From Candidatus Altarchaeota archaeon (GTDB lineage Archaea > Altiarchaeota > Altiarchaeia > IMC4 > QMZM01), in NCBI GenBank assembly GCA_015523055.1, contig WALD01000092.1, forward strand, positions 1-9,460: DNA of 9,460 bases, in the 5' to 3' direction. The position numbers and the translations under genes are program-made. Positions within the stretch are counted from its first letter, which is position 1. Each line of letters begins with the position of its first letter. A model generated the notes under the pieces. The model was not told the DNA's origin, did no database searches, and saw nothing but the letters and a program-made list of their open reading frames with translations. Below, piece after piece: positions 1 to 5,178 of the stretch.

Positions 1-23
1 AAGAATCCTCATCCCGCTGGAAT

Positions 24-130
24 TCACCCTCTCACAATCTGAAACCACTCTGCAGGAAGAACGCAGTAGCCCTCTCCCTCCAGGTAAAAGATCCCTTTCC
101 CAGAGAGCATGTTTCATCAAATCCAGGCAT
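24..130 (-). pseudogene. DUF5320-like small protein, apparent frameshift
   Basis: An ATG at 130 follows an excellent SD site (GAGGTGAT, 3 bases before the start). The reading begins MPGFDETCSLGKGSFTW, which resembles the MPGFDGTGPxGxGPMTG opening of DUF5320 proteins. As written, the frame then leaves the family pattern and stops at 32-34 after 32 residues. Adding one G to the GGG run at 76-78 (minus strand) gives RGEGYCVLPAEWFQIVRG and a stop at 24-26, restoring the family's G-R-G-E-G-Y-C element. The product would be 35 residues. This is either a one-base sequence or assembly error or a real decayed gene; several core glycines and prolines are also substituted, which fits decay or divergence. 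It lies 19 bases after the zinc-ribbon gene and probably shares its transcript. Confidence 0.5.
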
Positions 131-149
131 CTGATCACCTCTCTTTTGA

Positions 150-308
150 TTACCTTGCCCTCGTCATAGGTGTTCCGCATTTAGGGCAGGTCTGCTGGTT
201 ACACGGTACTCCTCCTTGATGGGCAACCCTGTGCCCACACGCCGGACAGACACACTCACCACCCAGACCCAGACCAAAGCCTCCCATTCTTCCTTTTCCC
301 CTTGGCAT
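150..308 (-). CDS. Small glycine-rich zinc-ribbon protein (52 aa)
   Basis: A 52-residue ORF starts at the ATG at 308 with GTGATG a few bases upstream and stops at 150-152. The N-terminus (MPRGKGRMGGFG) is basic and glycine-rich. Residues 19-44 carry C-x-C-x2-C (C19, C21, C24) and C-x4-C-x2-C (C36, C41, C44), the last as CPKCG, so a zinc ribbon or small metal-binding knuckle is likely. Small proteins of this shape are known beside DUF5320, NifX and MinD/Mrp-type genes in anaerobic archaea and bacteria; their biochemical role is not established. The next gene downstream is a DUF5320-like ORF, and the promoter has the same inverted repeat as the DUF5320-NifX operon at 5118. That supports a shared role in Fe-S or metal-cofactor handling, which remains inference. 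Confidence 0.75.
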   Translation of the reverse strand: MPRGKGRMGGFGLGLGGECVCPACGHRVAHQGGVPCNQQTCPKCGTPMTRAR

Positions 309-330
309 TTTATCATCACTTCAGGTATGA

Positions 331-350
331 TTAAGGATATATATCCAACA
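331..350. promoter_or_regulatory. Inverted-repeat operator/promoter of the zinc-ribbon gene
   Basis: TTAAGGATATATATCCAACA contains a perfect 12-base palindrome (GGATATATATCC). It lies 23-42 bases before the ATG at 308, where the archaeal TATA/BRE region should be. It matches the element at 5136-5155 at 16 of 20 positions. The GAAT to GGAT change in one arm is mirrored by ATTC to ATCC in the other, so symmetry is kept. A further TATA-like run (TTTTATAT on the minus strand, about 351-358) is next to it. Confidence 0.5.
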
Positions 351-358
351 TATAAAAG

Positions 359-373
359 TTCAGATTATCTGAA
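359..373 (-). terminator. Possible terminator dyad after the UDG gene
   Basis: TTCAGATTATCTGAA is a 15-base palindrome. On the minus strand it can form a 6-bp stem with a 3-base loop, followed by CTTTT, and it sits 15 bases past the stop of the uracil-DNA glycosylase gene. The stem is short and AT-rich, and the site lies just upstream of the zinc-ribbon promoter, so it could equally be a protein-binding dyad. Confidence 0.25.
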
Positions 374-387
374 TCCGATCAAGGACG

Positions 388-957
388 TCAATAGCTCTGA
401 ATTCCCTTCAGATTTTCCCAGTCTGCTCTCAGGATCTCCCTCATTCCCGGGTTATAAAGGGCAGAGGCCGGGTGATACATCGGAATAATCTCAGGTTGCA
501 TCTGGAGATTACTGTGCCGAATACTCTTTCCATGAACTCTCCCTATTGTTTCAGGCATTATTTTAAATCTCCGGAGAATATAGGTGGTTGCTACATTTCC
601 CAGGGGAATGATTGTCTCCGGTTTAAGGATTTCAATCTGTCTATCCAGATAGGGGGAGCATGCATCAATCTGAGCAGGGGTTGGTTGATTATCCGGGAGA
701 TAGCATTTGACAACGTTTGTAATGTAAACATCTTCCCTCATTAGACCGGCTAATTCAAGCAGCTCGTTCAGGAATTTTCCTGCCGGGCCAACAAATGGTT
801 TTCCCTGCTGGTTTTCCTGATAACCGGGACCAAGACCGATTAACATAACCTTAGCATCAGGATTACCTTCTCCGGGAACCGGAAATTTTCTTGTTCTGGA
901 AAGATTGCATCTGGAACATAACCCTATCTCTCTTTTAATCTGTTCCAGTTCATCCAT
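388..957 (-). CDS. Family 4 uracil-DNA glycosylase, 4Fe-4S type
   Basis: This 189-residue protein removes uracil, the product of cytosine deamination, from DNA at the start of base-excision repair. Residues 41-60 (GLGPGYQENQQGKPFVGPAG) are the family's first catalytic/uracil-binding motif, with GPG in place of the usual EAPG. TNVVKC at 80-85 and YHPAS at 161-165 are the other two hallmark motifs. Cysteines 14, 17, 85 and 100 have the spacing of the 4Fe-4S ligands of family 4 enzymes. Length and motif order match the family and the ORF looks intact. The ATG at 957 gives the usual N-terminus before CSRC; its SD site is weak. It is the last gene of the operon, 18 bases after the small four-cysteine gene. 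Confidence 0.93.
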   Translation of the reverse strand: MDELEQIKREIGLCSRCNLSRTRKFPVPGEGNPDAKVMLIGLGPGYQENQQGKPFVGPAGKFLNELLELAGLMREDVYITNVVKCYLPDNQPTPAQIDACSPYLDRQIEILKPETIIPLGNVATTYILRRFKIMPETIGRVHGKSIRHSNLQMQPEIIPMYHPASALYNPGMREILRADWENLKGIQSY

Positions 958-975
958 CTTATGTCCAGAGCAAAC

Positions 976-1194
976 CTATCTGCTTGAATTCCTCAACCGT
1001 TCGTCGATTCTGCCATCCGGAAGCATCCAATCAGGATGGGGCTTTCCTTCCTCCTCCATTTTGTATCTTACGCATGCCCTATAGTTACCCTTACAATACC
1101 TCTCAATCCATGACTTATCCACCCTGCCTTCCTCATAAAATCTCTTTAATGGGCAGACCCCATACCATTTACAAAACTTATTACTCAATTTCAA
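976..1194 (-). CDS. Small four-cysteine protein of unknown function, TTG start
   Basis: A protein of up to 72 residues with cysteines at 8, 14, 34 and 41, in contexts CKWYGVCPL, YCKGN and ACVRY, then a conserved-looking HPDWMLPDGRIDERL tail. The four cysteines suggest an Fe-S cluster or zinc site. No ATG exists in the right place: the frame begins with TTG at 1194 or TTG at 1188, just after GGAAGGGT. The second TTG has the better SD spacing and would give 70 residues. Its start overlaps the end of the metallo-beta-lactamase-fold gene, so translation is probably coupled. It lies directly before an Fe-S glycosylase, which may hint at a linked role, but no function is assigned. Confidence 0.75.
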   Translation of the reverse strand: MKLSNKFCKWYGVCPLKRFYEEGRVDKSWIERYCKGNYRACVRYKMEEEGKPHPDWMLPDGRIDERLRNSSR

Positions 1195-1819
1195 TTACCC
1201 TTCCTGCTCCACCACTGATATACTTCTCCGGGTATAAGGATTTTATTTCTGAGCTGAATTGAGTGCAATGGCAGGGACAGACCATACTTAGATCCCTGAG
1301 TACATCGAATTCCCTAAAACCGTGTAAACCGCCGATTAGAGCATATATCCTTCCAAAGCGGGATGCTGCCTGAAGGATATTTCCTACTCCGGGATGAGAG
1401 CAACCGTCAATCACAACAAGCCCCTTCCCTGTTTTCACCACCATGGATTGCTCTATTCCGTTTAATTCCCCGGTGGAAAAGACATTAGGATGTATCTGGA
1501 TTGGCTCTTTAACCATGATTATCTCTTTTGCCTGCGGCGGCTGATAGGAGGACGGAGAGTATATTGTAATCTCATTATTCACCCTGAGAAAATCACCCAG
1601 ACCACCGGTATGGTCCCTATGCGAATGTGAGATAAATACCTCATTAATAGTCTCTGGCTTTATGCCGAGTTTTTCCATATTGTCGAGGAGTATCTTCCCA
1701 TCAGCTCCGGTATCAAAAAGAATTCTCCTTCCATCCACCTCTACAAGGCAGGAAAATCCCCAATCAGCTTTAAGATCTTCCCGATAAACCTCATTATCAT
1801 AGATAAGAGTAATTTTCAT
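1181..1819 (-). CDS. MBL-fold metallohydrolase, COG1237 (dihydropterin-RFA-P synthase-like)
   Basis: This 212-residue metallo-beta-lactamase-fold protein has the metal-binding motif HSHRDH at 65-70. Later likely ligands are H142 (CSHPG), H166 (GGLHGF) and H184 (PCHCT). The SHPG, GGLHG and PCHCT set is typical of COG1237, often annotated 7,8-dihydropterin-6-methyl-4-(beta-D-ribofuranosyl)aminobenzene-5'-phosphate synthase after the Methanocaldococcus enzyme implicated in methanopterin synthesis. Most family members have no tested substrate, so that name is a family label. It starts 7 bases after the MTH1187-type gene and overlaps the start of the four-cysteine gene. No signal peptide is seen, so it should be cytoplasmic. 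Confidence 0.85.
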   Translation of the reverse strand: MKITLIYDNEVYREDLKADWGFSCLVEVDGRRILFDTGADGKILLDNMEKLGIKPETINEVFISHSHRDHTGGLGDFLRVNNEITIYSPSSYQPPQAKEIIMVKEPIQIHPNVFSTGELNGIEQSMVVKTGKGLVVIDGCSHPGVGNILQAASRFGRIYALIGGLHGFREFDVLRDLSMVCPCHCTQFSSEIKSLYPEKYISGGAGRVIEIE

Positions 1820-1826
1820 CTCAATA

Positions 1827-2117
1827 TTATTTCAAAGCATTAATCTTCGACTCAATTGATACATTTTTGTCTCTCCTGTCATCAATCTTTATCTCGGTGA
1901 CTACCCTCCCGGCCCCTGCCCTGAATACTGCTTCATGAGCCAGCTCAACGGCTTTGAACAGCTCTCCCACACTTTCCGCCTCTATCACGGTTCCCATTGC
2001 CCCGGGTTTTACCCTCACCTTCCGCCGCTTCAGCACATCAATAGCTACTCTCACATAATCGCTGACACCAACATCAGCTGTCCCCAGAGGGATTACACTA
2101 AATTCCGCGATAATCAT
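1827..2117 (-). CDS. MTH1187-family thiamine-binding protein (PF01910)
   Basis: A 96-residue ferredoxin-like-fold protein. The opening MIIAEFSVIPLGT, the middle KVRVKPGAMGTVIEAES and the end VVTEIKIDDRRDK fit the MTH1187/YqgV family throughout, and the length is normal. Members form small oligomers that bind thiamine or related ligands; the cellular role is poorly defined. The start at 2117 overlaps the end of the J-domain gene by 20 bases, indicating co-transcription. The SD site is weak (GAAGAGAC), which suits coupled translation. Confidence 0.9.
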   Translation of the reverse strand: MIIAEFSVIPLGTADVGVSDYVRVAIDVLKRRKVRVKPGAMGTVIEAESVGELFKAVELAHEAVFRAGAGRVVTEIKIDDRRDKNVSIESKINALK

Positions 2118-2427
2118 GTCTCTTCTGTTCCCCCTTCCTTTTTACAGGGCTCCACATCCAGTCTTCCTGAAAGCCCTTCATATACCTTGAGTAGAAGTCC
2201 TCAACCTCCTTCTTTCTGAATGAAAACCTGTAGCTTTCGCAATAGTCCATCAGGAGTTTATACGCTGCATTTATCTCCTTCATCTTCTCCCCGGATTCTT
2301 TGCTTATGTCGGGATGATACCTCTTGCTGAGCTCCCGATAGGCAGCCTTTATCTCCTTCAGGGTTGCGCTTTCTCCAATGCCCAGAATCCTCCCTGCATT
2401 CTTTATCTGCCTGAATTCTTCATCCAT
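2098..2427 (-). CDS. Short J-domain (DnaJ-like) protein
   Basis: A 109-residue protein starting MDEEFRQIK. Residues about 11-60 form a J domain, with the HPD motif at 38-40 that stimulates Hsp70 (DnaK) ATPase activity. The glycine-rich and zinc-finger regions of full DnaJ are absent; the rest is a short charged, aromatic-rich tail. The frame is open upstream to 2532, but that stretch runs into the CoA-binding gene and lacks family similarity. ATG 2427 is preferred because a TATA box lies about 26 bases before it, implying a leaderless or nearly leaderless mRNA. It is the first gene of the operon that ends with the uracil-DNA glycosylase. Its partner is unknown. Confidence 0.85.
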   Translation of the reverse strand: MDEEFRQIKNAGRILGIGESATLKEIKAAYRELSKRYHPDISKESGEKMKEINAAYKLLMDYCESYRFSFRKKEVEDFYSRYMKGFQEDWMWSPVKRKGEQKRHDYRGI

Positions 2428-2449
2428 TCTCGCCTGCCCGAATTTGTCA

Positions 2450-2457
2450 TTATATAA
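2450..2457 (-). promoter_or_regulatory. TATA box of the J-domain/UDG operon
   Basis: TTATATAA is centred about 26 bases before the ATG at 2427, which predicts transcription starting at or next to the start codon. It lies in the 70-base gap between the CoA-binding gene and the J-domain gene, so block B is likely a separate transcription unit. Confidence 0.55.
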
Positions 2458-2459
2458 CT

Positions 2460-2498
2460 CTGGGGGAATTCTTATAAATCCTGAGGAAATTCTTATAT
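2460..2498. repeat. Two-copy 18-base direct repeat upstream of the TATA box
   Basis: Copies at 2460-2477 and 2481-2498 agree at 15 of 18 positions (plus strand CTGRGGRAATTCTTATAW). They are offset by exactly 21 bases, two helical turns, and lie just upstream of the TATA box at 2450-2457. The second copy touches the stop codon of the CoA-binding gene. The layout suits two regulator molecules bound on one face of the DNA. Confidence 0.5.
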
Positions 2499-2866
2499 CA
2501 TGAAACCTGTGACTCAAGCATGATACATGCATTATATACTACATCCAATCCGTTATTTTTTGCCCGCTCTATGGCATTCACGGACTCTGACCCGGGTTGA
2601 AGCCACAGTTTTTTTATGCCTAATTTCATACAGGTATCCACGATCCTTTCCGTTATATCCGGGGGAGTAACAGTAACTACCAGATCGGGTTTTTCCGGCA
2701 GAGAGGACAGATTGGGATATACCCTCTGATTGAGTATCCTGTCTGCATTTGGGTTTATGGGAAACACTCTGAAGCCGTGATCAAGGAGTGTCTTGAAGAC
2801 CCTGAAGCCGTACTTCTTTTTGCTCCTTGAAACCCCCACAACGGCTATCTTCTCTTTCTTATCCAT
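2498..2866 (-). CDS. CoA-binding (Rossmann-like) protein, YccU/PF13380 type
   Basis: A 122-residue single-domain protein starting MDKKEKIAVVGVSRSKKKYG. Features of the CoA_binding_2 family are the GVS nucleotide-binding turn, FRVFPINPN in the middle, VVTVTPP, and LWLQPGSES near the C-terminus. The fold binds CoA or related nucleotides in larger acyl-CoA ligases, but stand-alone members have no established role. ATG 2866 is chosen over the open frame up to 2962 because a strong SD (GGGTGA) precedes it and it starts 1 base after the thioredoxin stop. It is the last gene of the DUF5320-NifX operon. Confidence 0.87.
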   Translation of the reverse strand: MDKKEKIAVVGVSRSKKKYGFRVFKTLLDHGFRVFPINPNADRILNQRVYPNLSSLPEKPDLVVTVTPPDITERIVDTCMKLGIKKLWLQPGSESVNAIERAKNNGLDVVYNACIMLESQVS

Positions 2867-2867
2867 T

Positions 2868-3236
2868 TCACCCAAATAGGTTCTTGAATCTTGATATGAA
2901 TGAACTGGAATTTGATCCCTCTGATTGGTTGCTCCGGGGGATATCCTCACCCAGAACATCATAGATTATCTTGAGATATTTCCGACTGCTCGGAGCACCG
3001 GTCACACCGGATTTTTCTCCGGTTTTTGTGTTTGTCAGGATTATTGTGGGGACGCTTCTGATTCCATAATTCCTTGCCCTTCTTTTGGCATGTGACTTTG
3101 CCGTATTCATCTCTCTCCATTCAACCCTTGCCTTCAACTCCGGATTCTTATCAAGAATCTCCTTCGTAACCTTAATCGCTGCAGGGCAATGAGGGCATGT
3201 GGGGGAGGTAAATACCTCTATCTCCAGATCTGTCAT
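2868..3236 (-). CDS. Thioredoxin-fold protein with CPHC active site
   Basis: A 122-residue thioredoxin-like protein. The active site CPHC at 14-17 follows the first strand (EIEVFTSPT), and VPT with the cis-proline is at 62-64, so redox competence is expected. The CPHC pair and short N-terminus resemble archaeal glutaredoxin-like thioredoxins. A charged, serine-rich C-terminal tail extends beyond the fold (about 100-122). The ATG overlaps the mini-ORF stop as ATGA, with GAGGG upstream as SD. In an operon with NifX-like proteins it could reduce protein or metal-site thiols, which is inference. Confidence 0.88.
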   Translation of the reverse strand: MTDLEIEVFTSPTCPHCPAAIKVTKEILDKNPELKARVEWREMNTAKSHAKRRARNYGIRSVPTIILTNTKTGEKSGVTGAPSSRKYLKIIYDVLGEDIPRSNQSEGSNSSSFISRFKNLFG

Positions 3237-3325
3237 TTCTTGGACCCTCTATCGCCTTTTTCCAATAACTCTATGAAATTTCCGTTGGTGTTGGTTATCC
3301 CTCCCCGGATTTTCCAAGTCGTCAT
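3233..3325 (-). CDS. 30-residue mini-ORF, ATGA-coupled on both sides
   Basis: A 31-codon frame fills the gap between the methyltransferase and thioredoxin genes. Its ATG overlaps the methyltransferase stop (ATGA at 3322-3325) and its stop overlaps the thioredoxin start (ATGA at 3233-3236). The peptide begins MTTWKIRGGITNTNGNFIEL and ends in a charged, lysine-rich stretch; it has no cysteine or membrane segment. Overlap at both ends is how the other genes of this operon are joined, which favours real translation. No family is recognised. It could instead only keep ribosomes moving into the thioredoxin gene. Confidence 0.5.
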   Translation of the reverse strand: MTTWKIRGGITNTNGNFIELLEKGDRGSKK

Positions 3326-3939
3326 TCTTTTTTCATTCCTTTCAATACATAGAGTGCAGCATATTCCTTCTCATGCGTGGGGAATGTATCCTCATCTCTG
3401 ATCCCCAGGAAGTATTCATCATCAACTGTAAAGTATCTGGAGGCTAATTCCTTTATCTCCCCAGGATTCCGGTGCTTTACCCTGTTGAAGTATGAATCTT
3501 TCTTGTTGGTATGGTTTTTGAAATAGTGAGAATCCGGGTTCAGGATCATGGCCAGGAATTTTCCTCTGTCCTTAAGGACTCTGGACGCCTCCTCCAGTGC
3601 CTTTTTATAATCGGGGAGGAATTCTATGCTGGTTAGATAAAAAATTCCGTCAAATGAGTTTTCCTCAAAGGGCAGGTTTCCCGCATCACCACGAATGAAT
3701 TCCTTGTCGCTCCCCTTTCTGGCCTCCTGCAGCATCTCATCAGAACTGTCAATCCCTGTAATATTGAATTCCGGAAGTCTTTGTTCAATTGAACCTATCC
3801 CACAACCAACATCAAGAATTCTTTTGCAGGATTGGAGTTCCTTTCGGATATATTCTGCCTCCTGATCCATTAATCTCCTGCCAAATTCACTGGTGCAGAA
3901 ATCTATGAAGTTTTCGACATCACTCATTGCATGCTGCAT
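3322..3939 (-). CDS. Class I SAM-dependent methyltransferase
   Basis: A 205-residue methyltransferase of the Methyltransf_11/UbiE-like type. Motif I is ILDVGCGIGS at 41-50, followed by the acidic GIDSSDEM, GDAGNLPFEENSFDGIF (motifs II-III) and LKDRGKFLAMI (post-motif). The substrate cannot be read from sequence. ATG 3939 is favoured over the one at 3927 by GGTGAT six bases upstream, a site that overlaps the end of the preceding NifX-like gene (2-base gap). Methyltransferases of this type occur near NifX/DUF5320 clusters, but a role here is unproven. Confidence 0.88.
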   Translation of the reverse strand: MQHAMSDVENFIDFCTSEFGRRLMDQEAEYIRKELQSCKRILDVGCGIGSIEQRLPEFNITGIDSSDEMLQEARKGSDKEFIRGDAGNLPFEENSFDGIFYLTSIEFLPDYKKALEEASRVLKDRGKFLAMILNPDSHYFKNHTNKKDSYFNRVKHRNPGEIKELASRYFTVDDEYFLGIRDEDTFPTHEKEYAALYVLKGMKKE

Positions 3940-3941
3940 CG

Positions 3942-4322
3942 TTAATCACCATGCCTTTCACCTCTGAATGCGTGTCTTGAACATGCATCTTTATCAGTAG
4001 CTTCCTGCAATTTCCCCTGCTTCCAGGATTCAATTGCCTTCTTCACGGTGCCATGAGATCCTACATAAACCCTTATCCCATATCCCTCAAACAGGTTTAT
4101 AGCCCTTTGACCCAGAGCAGAGCATATCATCACATTAACACCCTTACCTGTAAGTAGCTCGGGGGGATAGCCGGAGCCACCCATGTGATTGCTTGTATTC
4201 TCAACAACCTCAACCTCTCCGGACTCTGTATCGTAGAGGGTATAAGCAGGTACCCTTCCAAAGTGCTCACCCACCTGCTCCTCAATGCCCCTATTCCCGT
4301 TGCTTGGTACTGCAACCTTCAT
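3942..4322 (-). CDS. NifX/NifB-C-terminal-like (DIM, PF02579) protein, second copy
   Basis: A 126-residue dinitrogenase iron-molybdenum cofactor biosynthesis-family domain. The start MKVAVPSNG, EEQVGEHFGRVPAYTLY and GYPPELLTGKGVNVMICSALGQRAINLF are typical. Such domains (NifX, NafY, NifB C-terminus) bind Fe-S or FeMo-cofactor precursors, but stand-alone archaeal members occur without nitrogenase and no nif structural gene is seen here. The C-terminal tail carries C114, H117 and H124, possible metal ligands, with C67 in the core. It starts within an ATGA overlap with the first NifX-like gene; the two are diverged paralogues. Confidence 0.88.
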   Translation of the reverse strand: MKVAVPSNGNRGIEEQVGEHFGRVPAYTLYDTESGEVEVVENTSNHMGGSGYPPELLTGKGVNVMICSALGQRAINLFEGYGIRVYVGSHGTVKKAIESWKQGKLQEATDKDACSRHAFRGERHGD

Positions 4323-4807
4323 TTTCTCAAAGTCTGTCCTGAACCCATTCCTCTGCCACGACCTTGACCTGTTCCTCTGCCCTGTCCTGAACCCATTCCT
4401 CTGCCACGACCTTGACCTGTTCCTCTGCCCTGTCCTGAACCCATTCCAAAGTGGTCATCAACAGTTGAACGAGAAACTGACTTTATCTCTCCATTAAGGT
4501 ATCCCATCACTGCCTCCCTTACACTGCCCTGCACCTGCACCATCTGAATTCCTGCAGGGGACAGAATTCTTGCAGCATTAGGACCAAAATTCCCGGTCAT
4601 TACCACCTCTGCCTTCTTCTCGGCTATGAACTGGGCAACCTGAATTCCTGCCCCCCCGCCAACGGCTGAGAATTCATTCTGTATTACCTCAACGTCCTTT
4701 ATTTCATTGCCCTCTGTCTCGACAAGGGTGAAGGTAGGACACCTTCCAAATACGGAGGATACCTGATCATCCAGGCCGCCTCTGGTCGTTGCAACTGCAA
4801 TCTTCAT
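4319..4807 (-). CDS. NifX-like (DIM, PF02579) protein with Gly/Arg/Gln repeat tail
   Basis: A 162-residue protein. Residues 1 to about 108 are a DIM domain (MKIAVATTRGGLDDQVSSVFGRCPTFTL, then VGGGAGIQVAQFIAEKKAEVVMTGNFGPNAA and a closing REAVMGYLNGEI). After a linker, residues 121-157 form a low-complexity tail made of two 16-residue units plus a partial third, rich in Gly, Arg and Gln. Tails of this GMGxGxGRG kind resemble DUF5320 proteins and may bind metal cofactor, RNA or partners by charge. The ATG overlaps the DUF5320 stop (ATGA), with GGAG as SD. Its job is probably carrying or inserting an Fe-S-type cofactor, inferred from family and the Mrp and DUF5320 neighbours. Confidence 0.9.
   Translation of the reverse strand: MKIAVATTRGGLDDQVSSVFGRCPTFTLVETEGNEIKDVEVIQNEFSAVGGGAGIQVAQFIAEKKAEVVMTGNFGPNAARILSPAGIQMVQVQGSVREAVMGYLNGEIKSVSRSTVDDHFGMGSGQGRGTGQGRGRGMGSGQGRGTGQGRGRGMGSGQTLRK
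4334..4447. repeat. Perfect 48-base tandem repeat inside the NifX-like gene
   Basis: The sequence repeats with period 48 bases without a mismatch for 114 bases, about 2.4 copies. The length is a multiple of three, so the frame is kept; each unit encodes GMGSGQGRGTGQGRGR. Perfect identity at the DNA level, third positions included, indicates recent duplication or ongoing copy-number change by slippage. Confidence 0.95.
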
Positions 4808-5118
4808 TTTTCCTTCTCCAACTCCTCAAGTCTCTGCTTTATCTCTTTCAGCCGCCCCTCCAGATCAGTCATCACATTCTTCAGATATGTTCTCTCCTCT
4901 TCTGCAGAGGGTTTTTTATGGGCCGGCGCCGGACCGTAGAATCCCTGTCCATAGGCCGGGAACCCCCTGAATCCTCTTCCCCTTCCAGAGCCTCTTCCGG
5001 GACCATATCCCAGACCCGGATTTGAATAACCGGGTGTTGAATAACCGGAGCAATAACCGGCTCTCCTTCCTGTCATCGGTCCCGCTCCACGGGGACCTGT
5101 TCCATCTCCTGCTGGCAT
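4804..5118 (-). CDS. DUF5320 protein, glycine-rich with C-terminal coiled coil
   Basis: A 104-residue protein opening MPAGDGTGPRGAGPMTGRRA, the DUF5320 signature, followed by GYC at 21-23. Residues 24-65 are Gly/Tyr/Pro/Arg-rich repeats (SGYSTPGYSNPGLGYGPGRG), and residues 71-104 are a charged heptad-like helix (TDLEGRLKEIKQRLEELEK), likely a coiled coil. DUF5320 proteins are often next to NifX and Mrp genes in anaerobes but have no tested function. The frame is open to a GTG at 5127, but that GTG is part of the SD (GGTGAT), so ATG 5118 is the start. It heads the operon running to the CoA-binding gene. Confidence 0.92.
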   Translation of the reverse strand: MPAGDGTGPRGAGPMTGRRAGYCSGYSTPGYSNPGLGYGPGRGSGRGRGFRGFPAYGQGFYGPAPAHKKPSAEEERTYLKNVMTDLEGRLKEIKQRLEELEKEK

Positions 5119-5135
5119 TTTTATCACCTATATTG

Positions 5136-5155
5136 TTATGAATATATATTCAAAA
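5136..5155. promoter_or_regulatory. Inverted-repeat operator over the TATA of the DUF5320-NifX operon
   Basis: TTATGAATATATATTCAAAA includes the perfect 14-base palindrome TGAATATATATTCA, 18-37 bases before the DUF5320 ATG, so it overlaps the TATA box. With one flanking base on each side (GTT...AAC), 20 of 22 positions are symmetric. Nearly the same element sits before the DUF134 gene and a related one before the zinc-ribbon gene. Confidence 0.6.
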
Positions 5156-5158
5156 CTT

Positions 5159-5178
5159 AAAAACCCCCAGAAGGGGGT
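5159..5178 (-). terminator. Intrinsic-type terminator hairpin at the end of mrp
   Basis: On the minus strand ACCCCC-TTCT-GGGGGT forms a 6-bp, almost all G/C stem with a 4-base loop, followed at once by TTTTT. The stem takes in the first base of the mrp stop codon. It separates the DUF134-LarA-Mrp unit from the DUF5320 promoter that begins only a few bases later. Confidence 0.65.

Noticed and set aside
1..12. Possible gene start on the minus strand at 12 (ATG, then Arg-Ile-Leu)
   Set aside because: Only four codons are visible and the SD-like GGTGA is rather far upstream; too little to call.
216..488. Plus-strand open frame of 90 codons
   Set aside because: Overlaps the zinc-ribbon and UDG genes and the operator on the other strand; it has low-complexity Thr/Ser content and no family signal.
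2428..2532. Longer N-terminus for the J-domain protein
   Set aside because: It would run over the TATA box, the direct repeats and the end of the CoA-binding gene, and adds no family similarity.
2867..2962. Longer N-terminus for the CoA-binding protein
   Set aside because: It overlaps the thioredoxin gene; ATG 2866 has a strong SD and the normal family start.
4334..4447. CRISPR array
   Set aside because: The repeat is contiguous without spacers and lies in a coding frame.
4285..4497. Plus-strand frame with a DLFLCPVLNPFLCH repeat
   Set aside because: It is the antisense reading of the 48-base repeat in the NifX-like gene.
4319..5118. Nitrogenase cluster
   Set aside because: NifX-like DIM domains alone do not show nitrogen fixation; no nifH, nifD, nifK, nifE or nifN is present.
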